This document shows, piece after piece, positions 8,936-16,428 of a stretch of 64,000 nucleotides of DNA. Under the pieces are notes generated by a model. That model ran no database searches, was not told the DNA's origin, and worked only from the letters and a program-made list of their open reading frames with translations. Source of the DNA: Nonomuraea dietziae (lineage in GTDB: Bacteria > Actinomycetota > Actinomycetes > Streptosporangiales > Streptosporangiaceae); assembly GCF_014195505.1 (NCBI RefSeq), contig NZ_JACIBV010000001.1, positions 6,510,001-6,574,000 on the forward strand, given 5' to 3'. The position numbers and the translations under genes are program-made. Numbering within the stretch: position 1 is the stretch's first letter; the number at the start of each line of letters is the position of its first letter.

Positions 8936-8982
8936 ACTTGGTACACGGGGCATCGTCCTCCTTCCCCTCAGGGAGGCAGTAC

Positions 8983-9957
8983 ATGGATCTCCTCCTCTTC
9001 GTCGTCTCGTTGGTCCTGATCGCCGCCGTCAGCGGCGCCGCCTCGGCCCTCAAGCGTGAGCACGGTAGGGTCCGCTCGGTCGCGGCCAACGCGTCCCCCG
9101 GCGACCTCGGCCACTACGAGCTGGCCTACCTCGCGGGAGGCCCCAGGCGGGTGGTGAACACCGCCATCGCGCTCATGGCCAAGGCGGGCGCGCTGCGGGT
9201 CTCGCGCGGCGGCACGCTCCACCACGTCGCGTCGGCCTCCTCCTCCGACCCGGTCGAGCGGGCCGTGCTCGACGTGGTCAGGGCCAGGCCGGGCGGAGTC
9301 TCGGCCGGTGTGGTCCGCCGCGACGTCGGGAACGGGCCGGTGATGGAGGACCTGCGCCATCACCTCACGCGCGTCGGCCTGCTCGTGCCCGACGGTTCGC
9401 TGGTGCCGGTCAGGTCGCGCCTGAACCGGCTCTCGGCGCTGGCCTACCTGTCGGGCGCCCTCGTACCGGTCGCGGCGGTCCTGATGCTCACGGGCGCGAT
9501 GCCCGCGTGGCCGCTGGGAGTCGGCACGGTGATCGTCTCCACCCTCCTCTCGATCAGCGGGCTGTCGGCGGCCCGCAGGCACCGCCGCGCCCTCGCCAAC
9601 GTCCTCAGCACGGCGGGCCAGGCCGAGCTGCTCAGGGCTCAGCAGGCGCACGTGCGGGGCGCCGCGATGCCGTACGCGCCCCAGATGGCCTTCGCGATGG
9701 CCGTCCCCGTCGCCCTGTACGGCCTGGGTGAGCTCGGCGACCCCACCATGCAGCAGGAACTGCAGAGCGACGAGGACGAGACCCACGCGACCTCCTCAGG
9801 CGGCTGCGCGGGAGGTGCCTGCGGCGGCGGCTCGGGGTCGGACAGCAGCTACGGCGGCGCCGACTTCGGCTCGTCCTCCTCCTGCTCGTCGGGCGGCGGA
9901 GGAGGCGGTTCCGGCTGCGGCGGCGGTGGGTGCGGCGGCGGCTGCGGCGGCGGGTGA
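8983..9957 (+). CDS. TIGR04222-type membrane protein with Cys/Gly-rich tail; candidate MNIO substrate
   Basis: 324 aa from ATG 8983 (AGGGAGG ribosome site). N-terminal helix (residues 3-20), then a winged-helix-like soluble part containing LGHYELAYLAGGPRRVVNTA, the signature of the TIGR04222 N-terminal domain. A hydrophobic hairpin (about 152-194) and a short hydrophobic stretch (234-247) follow. From residue 270 the chain becomes a low-complexity Ser/Gly tail with six Cys at 275, 280, 301, 312, 317 and 321, ending CGGGGCGGGCGGG. Such tails are known for this family. The DUF692 enzyme gene starts 3 nt downstream, so the tail is a plausible modification target (inference). Low-complexity metal binding is the alternative. 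Confidence 0.85.
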   Translation: MDLLLFVVSLVLIAAVSGAASALKREHGRVRSVAANASPGDLGHYELAYLAGGPRRVVNTAIALMAKAGALRVSRGGTLHHVASASSSDPVERAVLDVVRARPGGVSAGVVRRDVGNGPVMEDLRHHLTRVGLLVPDGSLVPVRSRLNRLSALAYLSGALVPVAAVLMLTGAMPAWPLGVGTVIVSTLLSISGLSAARRHRRALANVLSTAGQAELLRAQQAHVRGAAMPYAPQMAFAMAVPVALYGLGELGDPTMQQELQSDEDETHATSSGGCAGGACGGGSGSDSSYGGADFGSSSSCSSGGGGGGSGCGGGGCGGGCGGG

Positions 9958-9960
9958 CCG

Positions 9961-10794
9961 GTGCGGCGGCCTTCGCCTGAGAGCGGGAAGCTGGGGGTGG
10001 GCCTCGGCTGGCGTCCCGAGATCGACCTGACCGTCGAACGCCTTCCCGACGTCGACTTCGTCGAGGTCGTCGCCGAGAACATCAGGCCAGGACGGCTGCC
10101 CGAGTCGCTGCGGGTGCTGCGCGGCAGGGGCGTGCCGGTGATCCCGCACGGCGTCGGCCTCGGTCTCGGCGACGCGGCCCCTCCCGACCCCGCACGCCTG
10201 GCGCACCTGGCCTCCTGCGCGCAGGAGCTGGACTCGCCGCTGGTCAGCGAGCACCTGGCGTTCGTCAGGGCGGGCGGGATGGAGGCGGGCCACCTGCTGC
10301 CCGTGCCGCGCACCAGGGAGATGCTCGAGGTGGTCGCGGACAACATCAGGCGCGCCCAGGACGCCCTTCCCGTCCCCCTGGCGCTGGAGAACGTGGCGGC
10401 GATCTTCGGCTGGCCCGAGGACGAGCTGACCGAGGCCCAGTTCCTCGCCGAGCTCGTCGACAGGACCGGAGTCCAGCTGCTCGTGGACGTCGCCAACCTC
10501 TACACCAACCAGGTGAACCTCGGCCTGTCGGCGGTCGGGGCGCTGGACGCGCTCCCGCTCGCCTCGCTGGCCTACGTGCACGTCGCGGGCGGTCACCTGC
10601 ATGACGGCATCTGGCACGACACCCATCAGGAGAGCGTGCCTGAGGCGGTTCTCGAGCTGCTGTCGGAGCTGTGCGCCCGCGTCGAACCCCCGGGCGTCCT
10701 GCTGGAGTGGGACGACGCCTACCCGAGCGACGCGGCCCTGGCGGGAGAGCTCGGCAGGATCCGCGCCGCCATGACCACCGCCGGCCGCCCATGA
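9961..10794 (+). CDS. DUF692 / multinuclear non-heme iron oxidase (MNIO) family enzyme
   Basis: 277 aa, the normal size of the TIM-barrel DUF692 family that includes MbnB and TglH. Known members use two or three iron ions to oxidise Cys (or other residues) in peptide substrates. Likely metal ligands are visible: H63 (IPHGVG), E97-H98 (VSEHLAF), E143-N144 (LENVA), D176 and N179 (VDVANLYTN), H207 (YVHVAGG), H219-D220-H222 (WHDTHQ) and E249 (LLEWDDA). GTG start immediately after the upstream stop. The downstream gene overlaps by ATGA. Operon context makes the upstream Cys/Gly-tailed protein the likely substrate. Confidence 0.9.
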   Translation: MRRPSPESGKLGVGLGWRPEIDLTVERLPDVDFVEVVAENIRPGRLPESLRVLRGRGVPVIPHGVGLGLGDAAPPDPARLAHLASCAQELDSPLVSEHLAFVRAGGMEAGHLLPVPRTREMLEVVADNIRRAQDALPVPLALENVAAIFGWPEDELTEAQFLAELVDRTGVQLLVDVANLYTNQVNLGLSAVGALDALPLASLAYVHVAGGHLHDGIWHDTHQESVPEAVLELLSELCARVEPPGVLLEWDDAYPSDAALAGELGRIRAAMTTAGRP

Positions 10795-11288
10795 GCCCTC
10801 CAGGAAGCCAGACGCCCGGAAGCCAGACGCCCGGAAGCCAGACGCCCGGAAGCCAGGCGCCAGAGAGCCAGGCCGGGGAGGGCCAGGCGGGAGGGGGCCA
10901 GGGAGGCGACGGGCAGATCAGGGAGCGGCTCGAGCAGGCGCAGGCGCGGGTCGTCGCCGCGCTGGTGAACGGCGCCGAGCCGCCCCCTGGCTTCGACCCG
11001 GTACGGCTGGCCGCCCAGGCCCGCAGCCTGCTCGCCAAGCGGCGCGCGATCGTGGCCAGACTCCGCCCCGACGCGGCGGCCGCGGCGGGTAAGGATCTGG
11101 CCACCGAGTTCGCCGCCTACGCCGCGGCCCGCTCGGCCCCTCCACCCGGCTACCGGGCCGACGCCGACGACTTCGCCGCCTGGCTGCGGGCCAGGGGCCG
11201 CCTGGCCGAGCCTTCCCCGCGGTCCTCCACCGAGCCCTCCTCCCGCGCCTGGCGGCGGCTGCTCCCTCGCCGGCTGCGCTCGCTCTGA
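10791..11288 (+). CDS. Probable MNIO partner protein (SCO6045-like C-terminal domain type)
   Basis: 165 aa. ATG 10791 overlaps the TGA of the DUF692 gene. The N-terminus is a low-complexity leader with four copies of PGSQ(T/A), encoded by 15-bp tandem repeats, then Gly/Gln-rich sequence. From about residue 42 a helical domain follows (IRERLEQAQARVVAALVNG), then GFDPVRLAAQARSLLAKRRAI, and a C-terminal motif PGYRADADDFAAWLRARGR. From memory this resembles a domain found at the C-terminus of some actinobacterial DUF692 proteins, so it probably serves as a recognition or partner subunit. MNIO enzymes usually need a partner protein (known for MbnC); assignment here is inference. Confidence 0.7.
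   Translation: MSPPGSQTPGSQTPGSQTPGSQAPESQAGEGQAGGGQGGDGQIRERLEQAQARVVAALVNGAEPPPGFDPVRLAAQARSLLAKRRAIVARLRPDAAAAAGKDLATEFAAYAAARSAPPPGYRADADDFAAWLRARGRLAEPSPRSSTEPSSRAWRRLLPRRLRSL
10803..10862 (+). repeat. Four tandem 15-bp repeats coding PGSQT
   Basis: GGAAGCCAGACGCCC repeats at 10803, 10818 and 10833, with a variant fourth copy at 10848. It is in frame inside the MNIO partner gene and likely varies in copy number. Confidence 0.85.
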
Positions 11289-11326
11289 GGTGGGGTGCGC
11301 CGGGGCGAGGTGAGATAAAGGTGACC

Positions 11327-11731
11327 ATGCACGAGAACGGGCAGCGCATCGGCGAGATGCTGGCAGAGGTCGTCCAGGCGCTCGGCCGGACGGCGGAGCC
11401 GCGCGAGGACTCCACCCTCCGGGGCGACGGCGAGGCGGCGGACGGCCAGGTGCGAGTGGTGGCAGGGCAGGACGGGCGGCTGCGTGAGCTGCGCCTCGAC
11501 CCCCGCGTCATGCGGATGGCGTCGGAGGACCTCGCACGCGAGATCCTCGTGGCGGTCAACGCGGCGCTGGACGACCTGCGGGCGGACATGCCGGGGCTGG
11601 AGGCGGCCGGGCCTGCGGATCCGCGCGGGCTCGCCGAGAGTCTGGGCGGCGTGCACGCCGACGTGATGCGGCAGCTGGACGAGTTCGCCGACGGGGTCGA
11701 GCTGGTCGTGCGGCGGCTGGAGGAGCGGTGA
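11327..11731 (+). CDS. YbaB/EbfC-like protein
   Basis: 134 aa from ATG 11327 (GTG 11321 in frame is possible). The fold pattern DGQVRVVAGQDGRLRELRLDPRVM, followed by SEDLAREILVAVNAALDDL, is that of YbaB/EbfC nucleoid-associated proteins. In actinomycetes these often sit beside WXG100-type genes in type VII secretion clusters. The next gene begins inside its stop codon (GTGA overlap). Role in DNA binding or secretion is not established; the neighbourhood favours the type VII association. Confidence 0.75.
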   Translation: MHENGQRIGEMLAEVVQALGRTAEPREDSTLRGDGEAADGQVRVVAGQDGRLRELRLDPRVMRMASEDLAREILVAVNAALDDLRADMPGLEAAGPADPRGLAESLGGVHADVMRQLDEFADGVELVVRRLEER

Positions 11732-12069
11732 ACGGGAGTTCCGGCGAGGGGTTGGACATCTCCCGCGCTGACCTGCGCGGCACCGGCGCGGGTCTGGGCG
11801 AGACGGGCACGACCTGGCTGGAGGCGGTGGGGGCGTTGCGCGCCCATCTCGAGGGCGAGGGCGACCCCTGGGGCGAGGATGTCGAGAGCATGGTCAAGGC
11901 GGGCTACCTCGCGGTCACCAGGAAGGCGCTGGAGGTGTTCGAGGCGCTGGGGGAGCGGCAGGTGACCTCGGGGGACGACGTGCGTGCCATGGAGGCGAAC
12001 TACCGGCACGCGGAGCAGCGCAGCGGAGAGGACGCCGTACGGCTCGGGCGGGCCATCGAGCGGCTGTGA
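11728..12069 (+). CDS. WXG100/EspC-like type VII secretion-type protein
   Basis: 113 aa, GTG start overlapping the previous stop. It is a helical-hairpin-type protein: LDISRADLRGTGAGLGETGTTWLEAVGALRAHLEGEGDPWGED forms the first helix and turn (a W at the hairpin), and GYLAVTRKALEVFEALGERQ starts the second half. Length and pattern match WXG100/ESX-1 EspC-like secretion partners. No ESX ATPase or membrane component lies in this window, so export would depend on machinery elsewhere. It is convergent with the toxin locus. Confidence 0.65.
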   Translation: MNGSSGEGLDISRADLRGTGAGLGETGTTWLEAVGALRAHLEGEGDPWGEDVESMVKAGYLAVTRKALEVFEALGERQVTSGDDVRAMEANYRHAEQRSGEDAVRLGRAIERL

Positions 12070-12161
12070 CGCCCGGCTCCCGGTGGGAAGCCCCGTCAAG
12101 CCGGTCGGCCGGGGAAGCCGGCGGGTGCGGGTCGGCCAGGGAGAACCGGCTCTGGTGCCGG

Positions 12162-12725
12162 TCAGCGGCGAAGCTCGTCGGGAGCCAGGAGCACGCCCGC
12201 AGGCCCCTCGGGGTTGACGGCGACGCCGGTGTCCTGCGGCAGGAGCGCCACGAGATCACGACCGCGCAGCCGCTGCCAGCCCGTGGCGCCGTCCGGCGGG
12301 GCCTCCGGCAGGTGGGCCTGGGCCGTGTAGGCGAACGCCGCCCTGCCCTCGCCCGTGTCGAACACCGGCACCCCGCCGCCGGGGCCCGCGGCCACGATCA
12401 CCTCCGCCTCCAGCAGCAGCGGGACGAGGTCGCGGCCGTCGTCGTAGCCGGTCGAGGCCAGTTGCGCGGCGCGGTCGAACGGGTCGGTCGGCTGGGGGTG
12501 GCCCAGCGCCACCGGCGAGGGGCGGTAGCCGGGGTTGTGGCGGAACTCGCCGGTGATCTCGCCGCGCTCGTCGACCTGCCAGGCGCCGACGACGCCGTAC
12601 GGCGGGACCTCGCCGCCGGGGTCGAAGAACGGGTCGACCGCGTACAGCCAGGTGCCAGGGCTCTGCCTCGCCTGCCGCCGCAGAGCGTCGGTGAGGGGTG
12701 GCGGGCGCGGCGGGGTGGCGTTCAC
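12162..12725 (-). CDS. Type VII secretion-associated SseB-like protein, putative immunity protein
   Basis: 187 aa. It carries the typical motif order of actinomycete type VII-associated SseB-like proteins: SPGTWLYAVDPFFDPGGEVP, then VVGAWQVDERGEITGEFRHN, YRPSPVALGHPQPTDP and a C-terminal VALLPQDTGVAVNPEGP. GTG start overlaps the stop of the ADP-ribosyltransferase gene (GTGA), so the two are co-translated. A tightly coupled small cytosolic partner directly downstream of a toxin is the usual place for an immunity protein; that role is inference. A chaperone role is the alternative. Confidence 0.75.
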   Translation of the reverse strand: MNATPPRPPPLTDALRRQARQSPGTWLYAVDPFFDPGGEVPPYGVVGAWQVDERGEITGEFRHNPGYRPSPVALGHPQPTDPFDRAAQLASTGYDDGRDLVPLLLEAEVIVAAGPGGGVPVFDTGEGRAAFAYTAQAHLPEAPPDGATGWQRLRGRDLVALLPQDTGVAVNPEGPAGVLLAPDELRR

Positions 12726-13795
12726 GGCGATCCTCCTGACGACAGCCCCGGATGGCCGGGGTAGGGGTCGTAGTGCGGGTTGGGGATGAAGTGCTCAGGC
12801 GTCCTGGGTGCTCCCCGCGGCCAGGCGCCGGAGATGTACCTCCGGTGCACGCCGCCGGGGAAGGCGATCTCGCGCTCGTGGGACAGGTGGGTGGCGCCCC
12901 GTACGGTCTCCTGGACGTCGATCCCGCCGGGGGCGTCCACCTCGTAGACGTGGCCGCGAGGGAACGCGTCGTCGATGTCCGTGCGCGTGCTGGTTCCGAC
13001 GAAGGCGGACGGCCTGGACTTGAGCACGTAGTCGGACAGGTTGGTCATCGACGGGTCGCGCGGATGGAGGCCCTGCTCGAAGATCGTGTCAGGAGATCGG
13101 TCCGAGGCCCGGTAGAGAGGCTCGCGATCACGGCGCCAGATGGGGTACGGCGTGATGCTCTTGACGTCCACGCTCTTGTCGGCCGCGGCCTCGAGATAGT
13201 TGTCGGGGCCGCGCACGGGGGTCGGCGGGCGCTTGCCCGGCGGGATCGCAGCGGCCCCCACCTTGGCGGGCGGTTTGCGCAGCAGCGCGGAGGCGCGGTC
13301 GAACAGGCGCAGCGCGCTGCGTTCCAGCAGGTCGACCTGCTTACGGACGATCTCCCGCGAGGCCGTCCTGCCGCCGCCCACGACCGCGGGGACGCCGGCG
13401 AGCGAGGCGCCCGCCGTGGGTCCCGAGGCCGCGGCCAGCCGCGCCAGGTTCAGGGCGACCCGCAAGAGGACGAGGAGCAGCGCCACCTTCATGGCCAGCA
13501 CGATCATGGCCGAGAGCTGCAGCGCGCCCCCGATGAGCAGCGCGGCGGCGATCGCGTCGCCGGAGCGGTCGGAGGTGTCCTGCCAGTCCCCGTCGAACGC
13601 CCTGACCCCCTCGCCGTCGTTGCGGGTGACGGTCCTGGCGGCGTGCGTGGCGGCGGTCGCGGAGACGCGCGCCGCCGTCACCGCGAAGGAGATCCACCGG
13701 GACCCGGCCTGGTGCAGCACGACCTCGTCGACCAGCGGCCACGAGAAGACGATGTTGGCCAGCGTGGCGAGCTCGGGCGGCGGCTGCAGCCCCAT
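12722..13795 (-). CDS. Type VII-type polymorphic toxin with ADP-ribosyltransferase domain
   Basis: 357 aa from ATG 13795, chosen for its GGAGG site; GTG 13822 in frame lacks one. The N-terminal 80 residues form a helical WXG-like export domain with W34 and W71 (FDGDWQDTSDRSGD). A strongly hydrophobic segment spans about 82-120 and a basic Pro-rich linker about 170-200. The C-terminus (about 215-357) matches the R-STS-E class of ADP-ribosyltransferases related to pertussis toxin and scabin: Arg in PLYRASDRSP (R229), STS-like motif AFVGTSTR (T268-T270) and the E-x-E in SHEREIAFPGGV (E307, E309). Target (protein or DNA) unknown. The SseB-like gene is coupled downstream. Confidence 0.82.
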   Translation of the reverse strand: MGLQPPPELATLANIVFSWPLVDEVVLHQAGSRWISFAVTAARVSATAATHAARTVTRNDGEGVRAFDGDWQDTSDRSGDAIAAALLIGGALQLSAMIVLAMKVALLLVLLRVALNLARLAAASGPTAGASLAGVPAVVGGGRTASREIVRKQVDLLERSALRLFDRASALLRKPPAKVGAAAIPPGKRPPTPVRGPDNYLEAAADKSVDVKSITPYPIWRRDREPLYRASDRSPDTIFEQGLHPRDPSMTNLSDYVLKSRPSAFVGTSTRTDIDDAFPRGHVYEVDAPGGIDVQETVRGATHLSHEREIAFPGGVHRRYISGAWPRGAPRTPEHFIPNPHYDPYPGHPGLSSGGSP

Positions 13796-13956
13796 GACGT
13801 CCTCCTCGCTGCGGGTGTCCACACGTGATCACACATCCGAGGCGATCACTGTAGGGGGATTCGCGCAGGAACGGGATGCCTTTCCGCCGTGCGTCACGCG
13901 GGGGCGGCCGCCGGGACGGCTTGCCCCGTGCCGGGGAGAGATCCTAGGTTTGCGGC

Positions 13957-14790
13957 GTGATTGTCGACGCGCACCAGCACTTCTGGAACCTCGAGACCGG
14001 CGACTACTCCTGGCCCACGCCCGACCTTCCGGCGCTCTACAGGACGTTCGGCCCCGAGGACCTGGCTCCCGAACTGGCCGCCGCGGGCGTCGACAGGACC
14101 GTGGTGGTCCAGGCGGACGACTCCTTCTGGGAGACCGACGCGATGCTGGCCCACGCCGAGGCCCACGACTTCATCGCCGGTGTCGTCGGCTGGGTGCCGC
14201 TCGACCGTCCCGACGAGGCCGCTCACGCCCTCGACCGCTACCGCAGACATCCGAAGTTTGTGGGGGTGCGCCACCTCATCCACACCGAGCCTGATCCCGA
14301 CTGGCTGGTCAGGGACTCCGTGCTGGAAGGGCTGGGACTGCTCGCGGAGGCGGGCGTGCCGTTCGACGTGGTGTCGCTCCTGCCCCGGCATCTGGAGCAC
14401 GTGGTGACCATCGCCGAGCGCCATCCCTCGCTCCAGGTGGTCGTCGACCACCTGTCCAAGCCCAGGATCGCCGCGGGCGAGCTGGAGCCGTGGGCCGCGG
14501 GGCTGCGGGCCGCGGCCGAGCTGCCCAACGTCCACGCCAAGGTGTCGGGACTGGTCACCGAGGCCGACCATGAGCACTGGACGGTCGAGGACCTGCGTCC
14601 CTACGTCGAGCACGCGGTGGAGGTGTTCGGCCCCGACCGGCTGATGTTCGGCAGCGACTGGCCGGTGCTGCTGCTGGCGGCCGACTACCAGACCGTTTTC
14701 ACGGTTTACAGCGCACTTCTCGGCGCCACGGATCGCGGCAAGGTGCTGGGTGGCAATGCTGCCCGTTTCTACGGGTTTAGCGAGATTTAG
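13957..14790 (+). CDS. Amidohydrolase-2 family lactonase/hydrolase (L-fuconolactonase-like)
   Basis: 277 aa, COG3618 TIM barrel. Motifs: DAHQHFWN near the N-terminus, with the H-x-H pair, VVVQADDSF, GVRHLIHTE, VVDHLSKP and the terminal MFGSDWPVLLL with the active-site Asp. Relatives hydrolyse sugar lactones (fucono-, rhamnono-) or 2-pyrone carboxylates; the substrate here cannot be set. GTG 13957 follows a TAGGTT sequence by a few bases and may be leaderless. No sugar-catabolic neighbours. Confidence 0.85.
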   Translation: MIVDAHQHFWNLETGDYSWPTPDLPALYRTFGPEDLAPELAAAGVDRTVVVQADDSFWETDAMLAHAEAHDFIAGVVGWVPLDRPDEAAHALDRYRRHPKFVGVRHLIHTEPDPDWLVRDSVLEGLGLLAEAGVPFDVVSLLPRHLEHVVTIAERHPSLQVVVDHLSKPRIAAGELEPWAAGLRAAAELPNVHAKVSGLVTEADHEHWTVEDLRPYVEHAVEVFGPDRLMFGSDWPVLLLAADYQTVFTVYSALLGATDRGKVLGGNAARFYGFSEI

Positions 14791-14808
14791 GACGGAAACG
14801 CTCAGTGC

Positions 14809-15366
14809 ATGGGGGGACTACGTTGCGTCGACGGCTCGTATCTGACTGTCACGCCCATCGCCTGCACGGACAGTGCCGGCATGCCGTACGAGGTCACCCT
14901 GGCGCTCCATCGCGACGGCACGCCGTACGGCGTCGTGGGTGAGCGGTGCGGGTGGTTCCTGGCGCGCCTGGCGCGCGGGGTCGGGGCGGCCAGGTCGGGG
15001 CGGGGGCAGGCCCGGCTGTGGCCGGACCCCGACGACAGGTTCCCCGCGAACGAGCCCGACGGCGAGCTGTTCGCCTTCCGCTACCGCAACAGGTCCGATG
15101 TCGTCGGAGGGGGCGAGCTCCGCTGCCACCTGAGGACCATCCCTGTCTGGGTGCCCGGCCAGGACGGCAGGGGCGAGTGGCGGGTGACCAGACGGGCGTA
15201 CATGGAGGCATGGGGGCCCTCCGGCATCGGGATGCGCGCGGTTCTCACCTCCGGAGAGTTGGCCGCCTTCGTGGAGTGCCTGGTAGAGGAGGCGGAAGGG
15301 GCTCTGAAGCCCGTGGAGCTCGGCCGTAATCCGATTGAGGGGGCGGGCAGCCTCCAAAGGCGGTGA
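14809..15366 (+). CDS. Hypothetical protein
   Basis: 185 aa. I do not recognise the family. Strand-rich first half (YLTVTPIACTDSAGMPYEVTLALHRDGTPYGVVGE) with conserved-looking aromatics, a middle DPDDRFPANEPDGELFAFRYR, and VTRRAYMEAWGPSGIGMRAVLTSGELAAFVECL near the end. No signal peptide or membrane helix. ATG 14809 is 19 nt after the amidohydrolase stop, so the two may be co-transcribed, although the ribosome site is weak. Codon use is normal for the window. Confidence 0.65.
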   Translation: MGGLRCVDGSYLTVTPIACTDSAGMPYEVTLALHRDGTPYGVVGERCGWFLARLARGVGAARSGRGQARLWPDPDDRFPANEPDGELFAFRYRNRSDVVGGGELRCHLRTIPVWVPGQDGRGEWRVTRRAYMEAWGPSGIGMRAVLTSGELAAFVECLVEEAEGALKPVELGRNPIEGAGSLQRR

Positions 15367-15426
15367 TAATTGCCTGTTAGGTCGTGAGACGACCACAAAG
15401 GCACAGCACCGCTGGGGAGGGACTCC

Positions 15427-16194
15427 GTGGGCCTGCGCGATCTGGTCTACCGGCTCTACGAGCGCCGCTTGGAGGCCAAGCTGTCAGCCGACAGCGACAA
15501 CTTCCCCCGGCACGTCGGGGTCATCATCGACGGCAACCGCCGTTGGGCGCGCGCGATGGGCATGCGCGACGTCAGCAAGGGGCACCGCAAAGGCGCCGAC
15601 AAGATTTCCGAGCTGCTCACGTGGTGCCGCGAGGCGGGCGTGGAGGTCGTCACCGTCTGGATGCTCTCCAGCGACAACCTCAACAGGCCGAAGGAGGAGC
15701 TCGAGCAACTTCTGAAGATCATCGAGGACGTCACGCAGGAACTCGTGGCCGAGGGCTGGCGCATCAGCCCGGTCGGCGCGCTCGACCTTCTCCCGGACAG
15801 GACGGCGAATGTCCTGAAAAACGCAAAAGAAGTCACATCACACCGTCCAGGGCTGATTGTGAACGTTGCGGTTGGGTATGGAGGAAGACGTGAGATTGCC
15901 GATGCGGTGCGCTCACTCCTTCAGGAGCACGCCAGCAAGGGGGCGAGCATCGAGGACCTGGTCGAGGTTCTCGATGTGGAGCACATCGCGGAGCATCTCT
16001 ACACTCGCGGCCAGCCCGATCCCGACCTGCTCATCAGGACCTCCGGTGAGCAACGGCTGTCAGGATTCATGCTCTGGCAGAGCGCCCACTCCGAGTTCTA
16101 CTTCTGCGAGGCCTACTGGCCTGACTTCCGCAGAGTCGACTTCCTGCGGGCGCTGCGCGACTACGCCGCGAGACACCGGCGTTACGGTTCCTGA
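15427..16194 (+). CDS. uppS: Short-type isoprenyl transferase (cis-prenyl diphosphate synthase)
   Basis: 255 aa. Cis-prenyltransferase signatures: HVGVIIDGNRRWARAMG (catalytic D35 and the following GNRRW), SKGHRKGADK, SSDNLNRPKEEL, VNVAVGYGGRREIADA and PDLLIRTSGEQRLSGFMLWQSAHSEF (written in two parts in the family). It condenses IPP onto an allylic diphosphate for polyprenyl carrier lipids. Actinobacteria often hold two homologues; this locus next to phoH corresponds to the Rv1086-type enzyme, which in M. tuberculosis makes short Z-farnesyl diphosphate. Chain length here is not decided. GTG start with GGGAGGG. Confidence 0.93.
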   Translation: MGLRDLVYRLYERRLEAKLSADSDNFPRHVGVIIDGNRRWARAMGMRDVSKGHRKGADKISELLTWCREAGVEVVTVWMLSSDNLNRPKEELEQLLKIIEDVTQELVAEGWRISPVGALDLLPDRTANVLKNAKEVTSHRPGLIVNVAVGYGGRREIADAVRSLLQEHASKGASIEDLVEVLDVEHIAEHLYTRGQPDPDLLIRTSGEQRLSGFMLWQSAHSEFYFCEAYWPDFRRVDFLRALRDYAARHRRYGS

Positions 16195-16199
16195 GACGA

Positions 16200-16416
16200 G
16201 TTCACGAACAGCGCGTGAACACACGCTTGGCCTCTTCGGGGGCGGGTATTCAGGACCTAACGTTGGAAGTGGCCGGCCACGGGCCGGCCGCTCCGGAGAG
16301 GGCCCGCCTTTGCGCACAGATCTGCCGAGGGGGGCCGGACCCCGGCGCCCTTCGCGGGTGCGGGTCCGGTCCGAATTCCCGCCTCGTCTGCAGGGCGCCC
16401 GCCCCACCGGGCGCCC
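16200..16416 (+). other. Structured intergenic/leader region before phoH
   Basis: The 234 nt between uppS and phoH hold four hairpins: GTTCACG/CGTGAAC at 16200-16220; GGCCGGCC/GGCCGGCC with a 3-nt loop at 16271-16289; a long stem CCGGACCC plus GCGCCC with a TTCG-type loop and the matching GGGTGC plus GGGTCCGG at 16335-16369; and GGGCGCCC/GGGCGCCC at 16393-16416, ending directly at the phoH ribosome site. The first may terminate uppS; the last could mask translation. No known riboswitch was recognised. Confidence 0.5.
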
Positions 16417-16428
16417 GGGGGAGAACGT

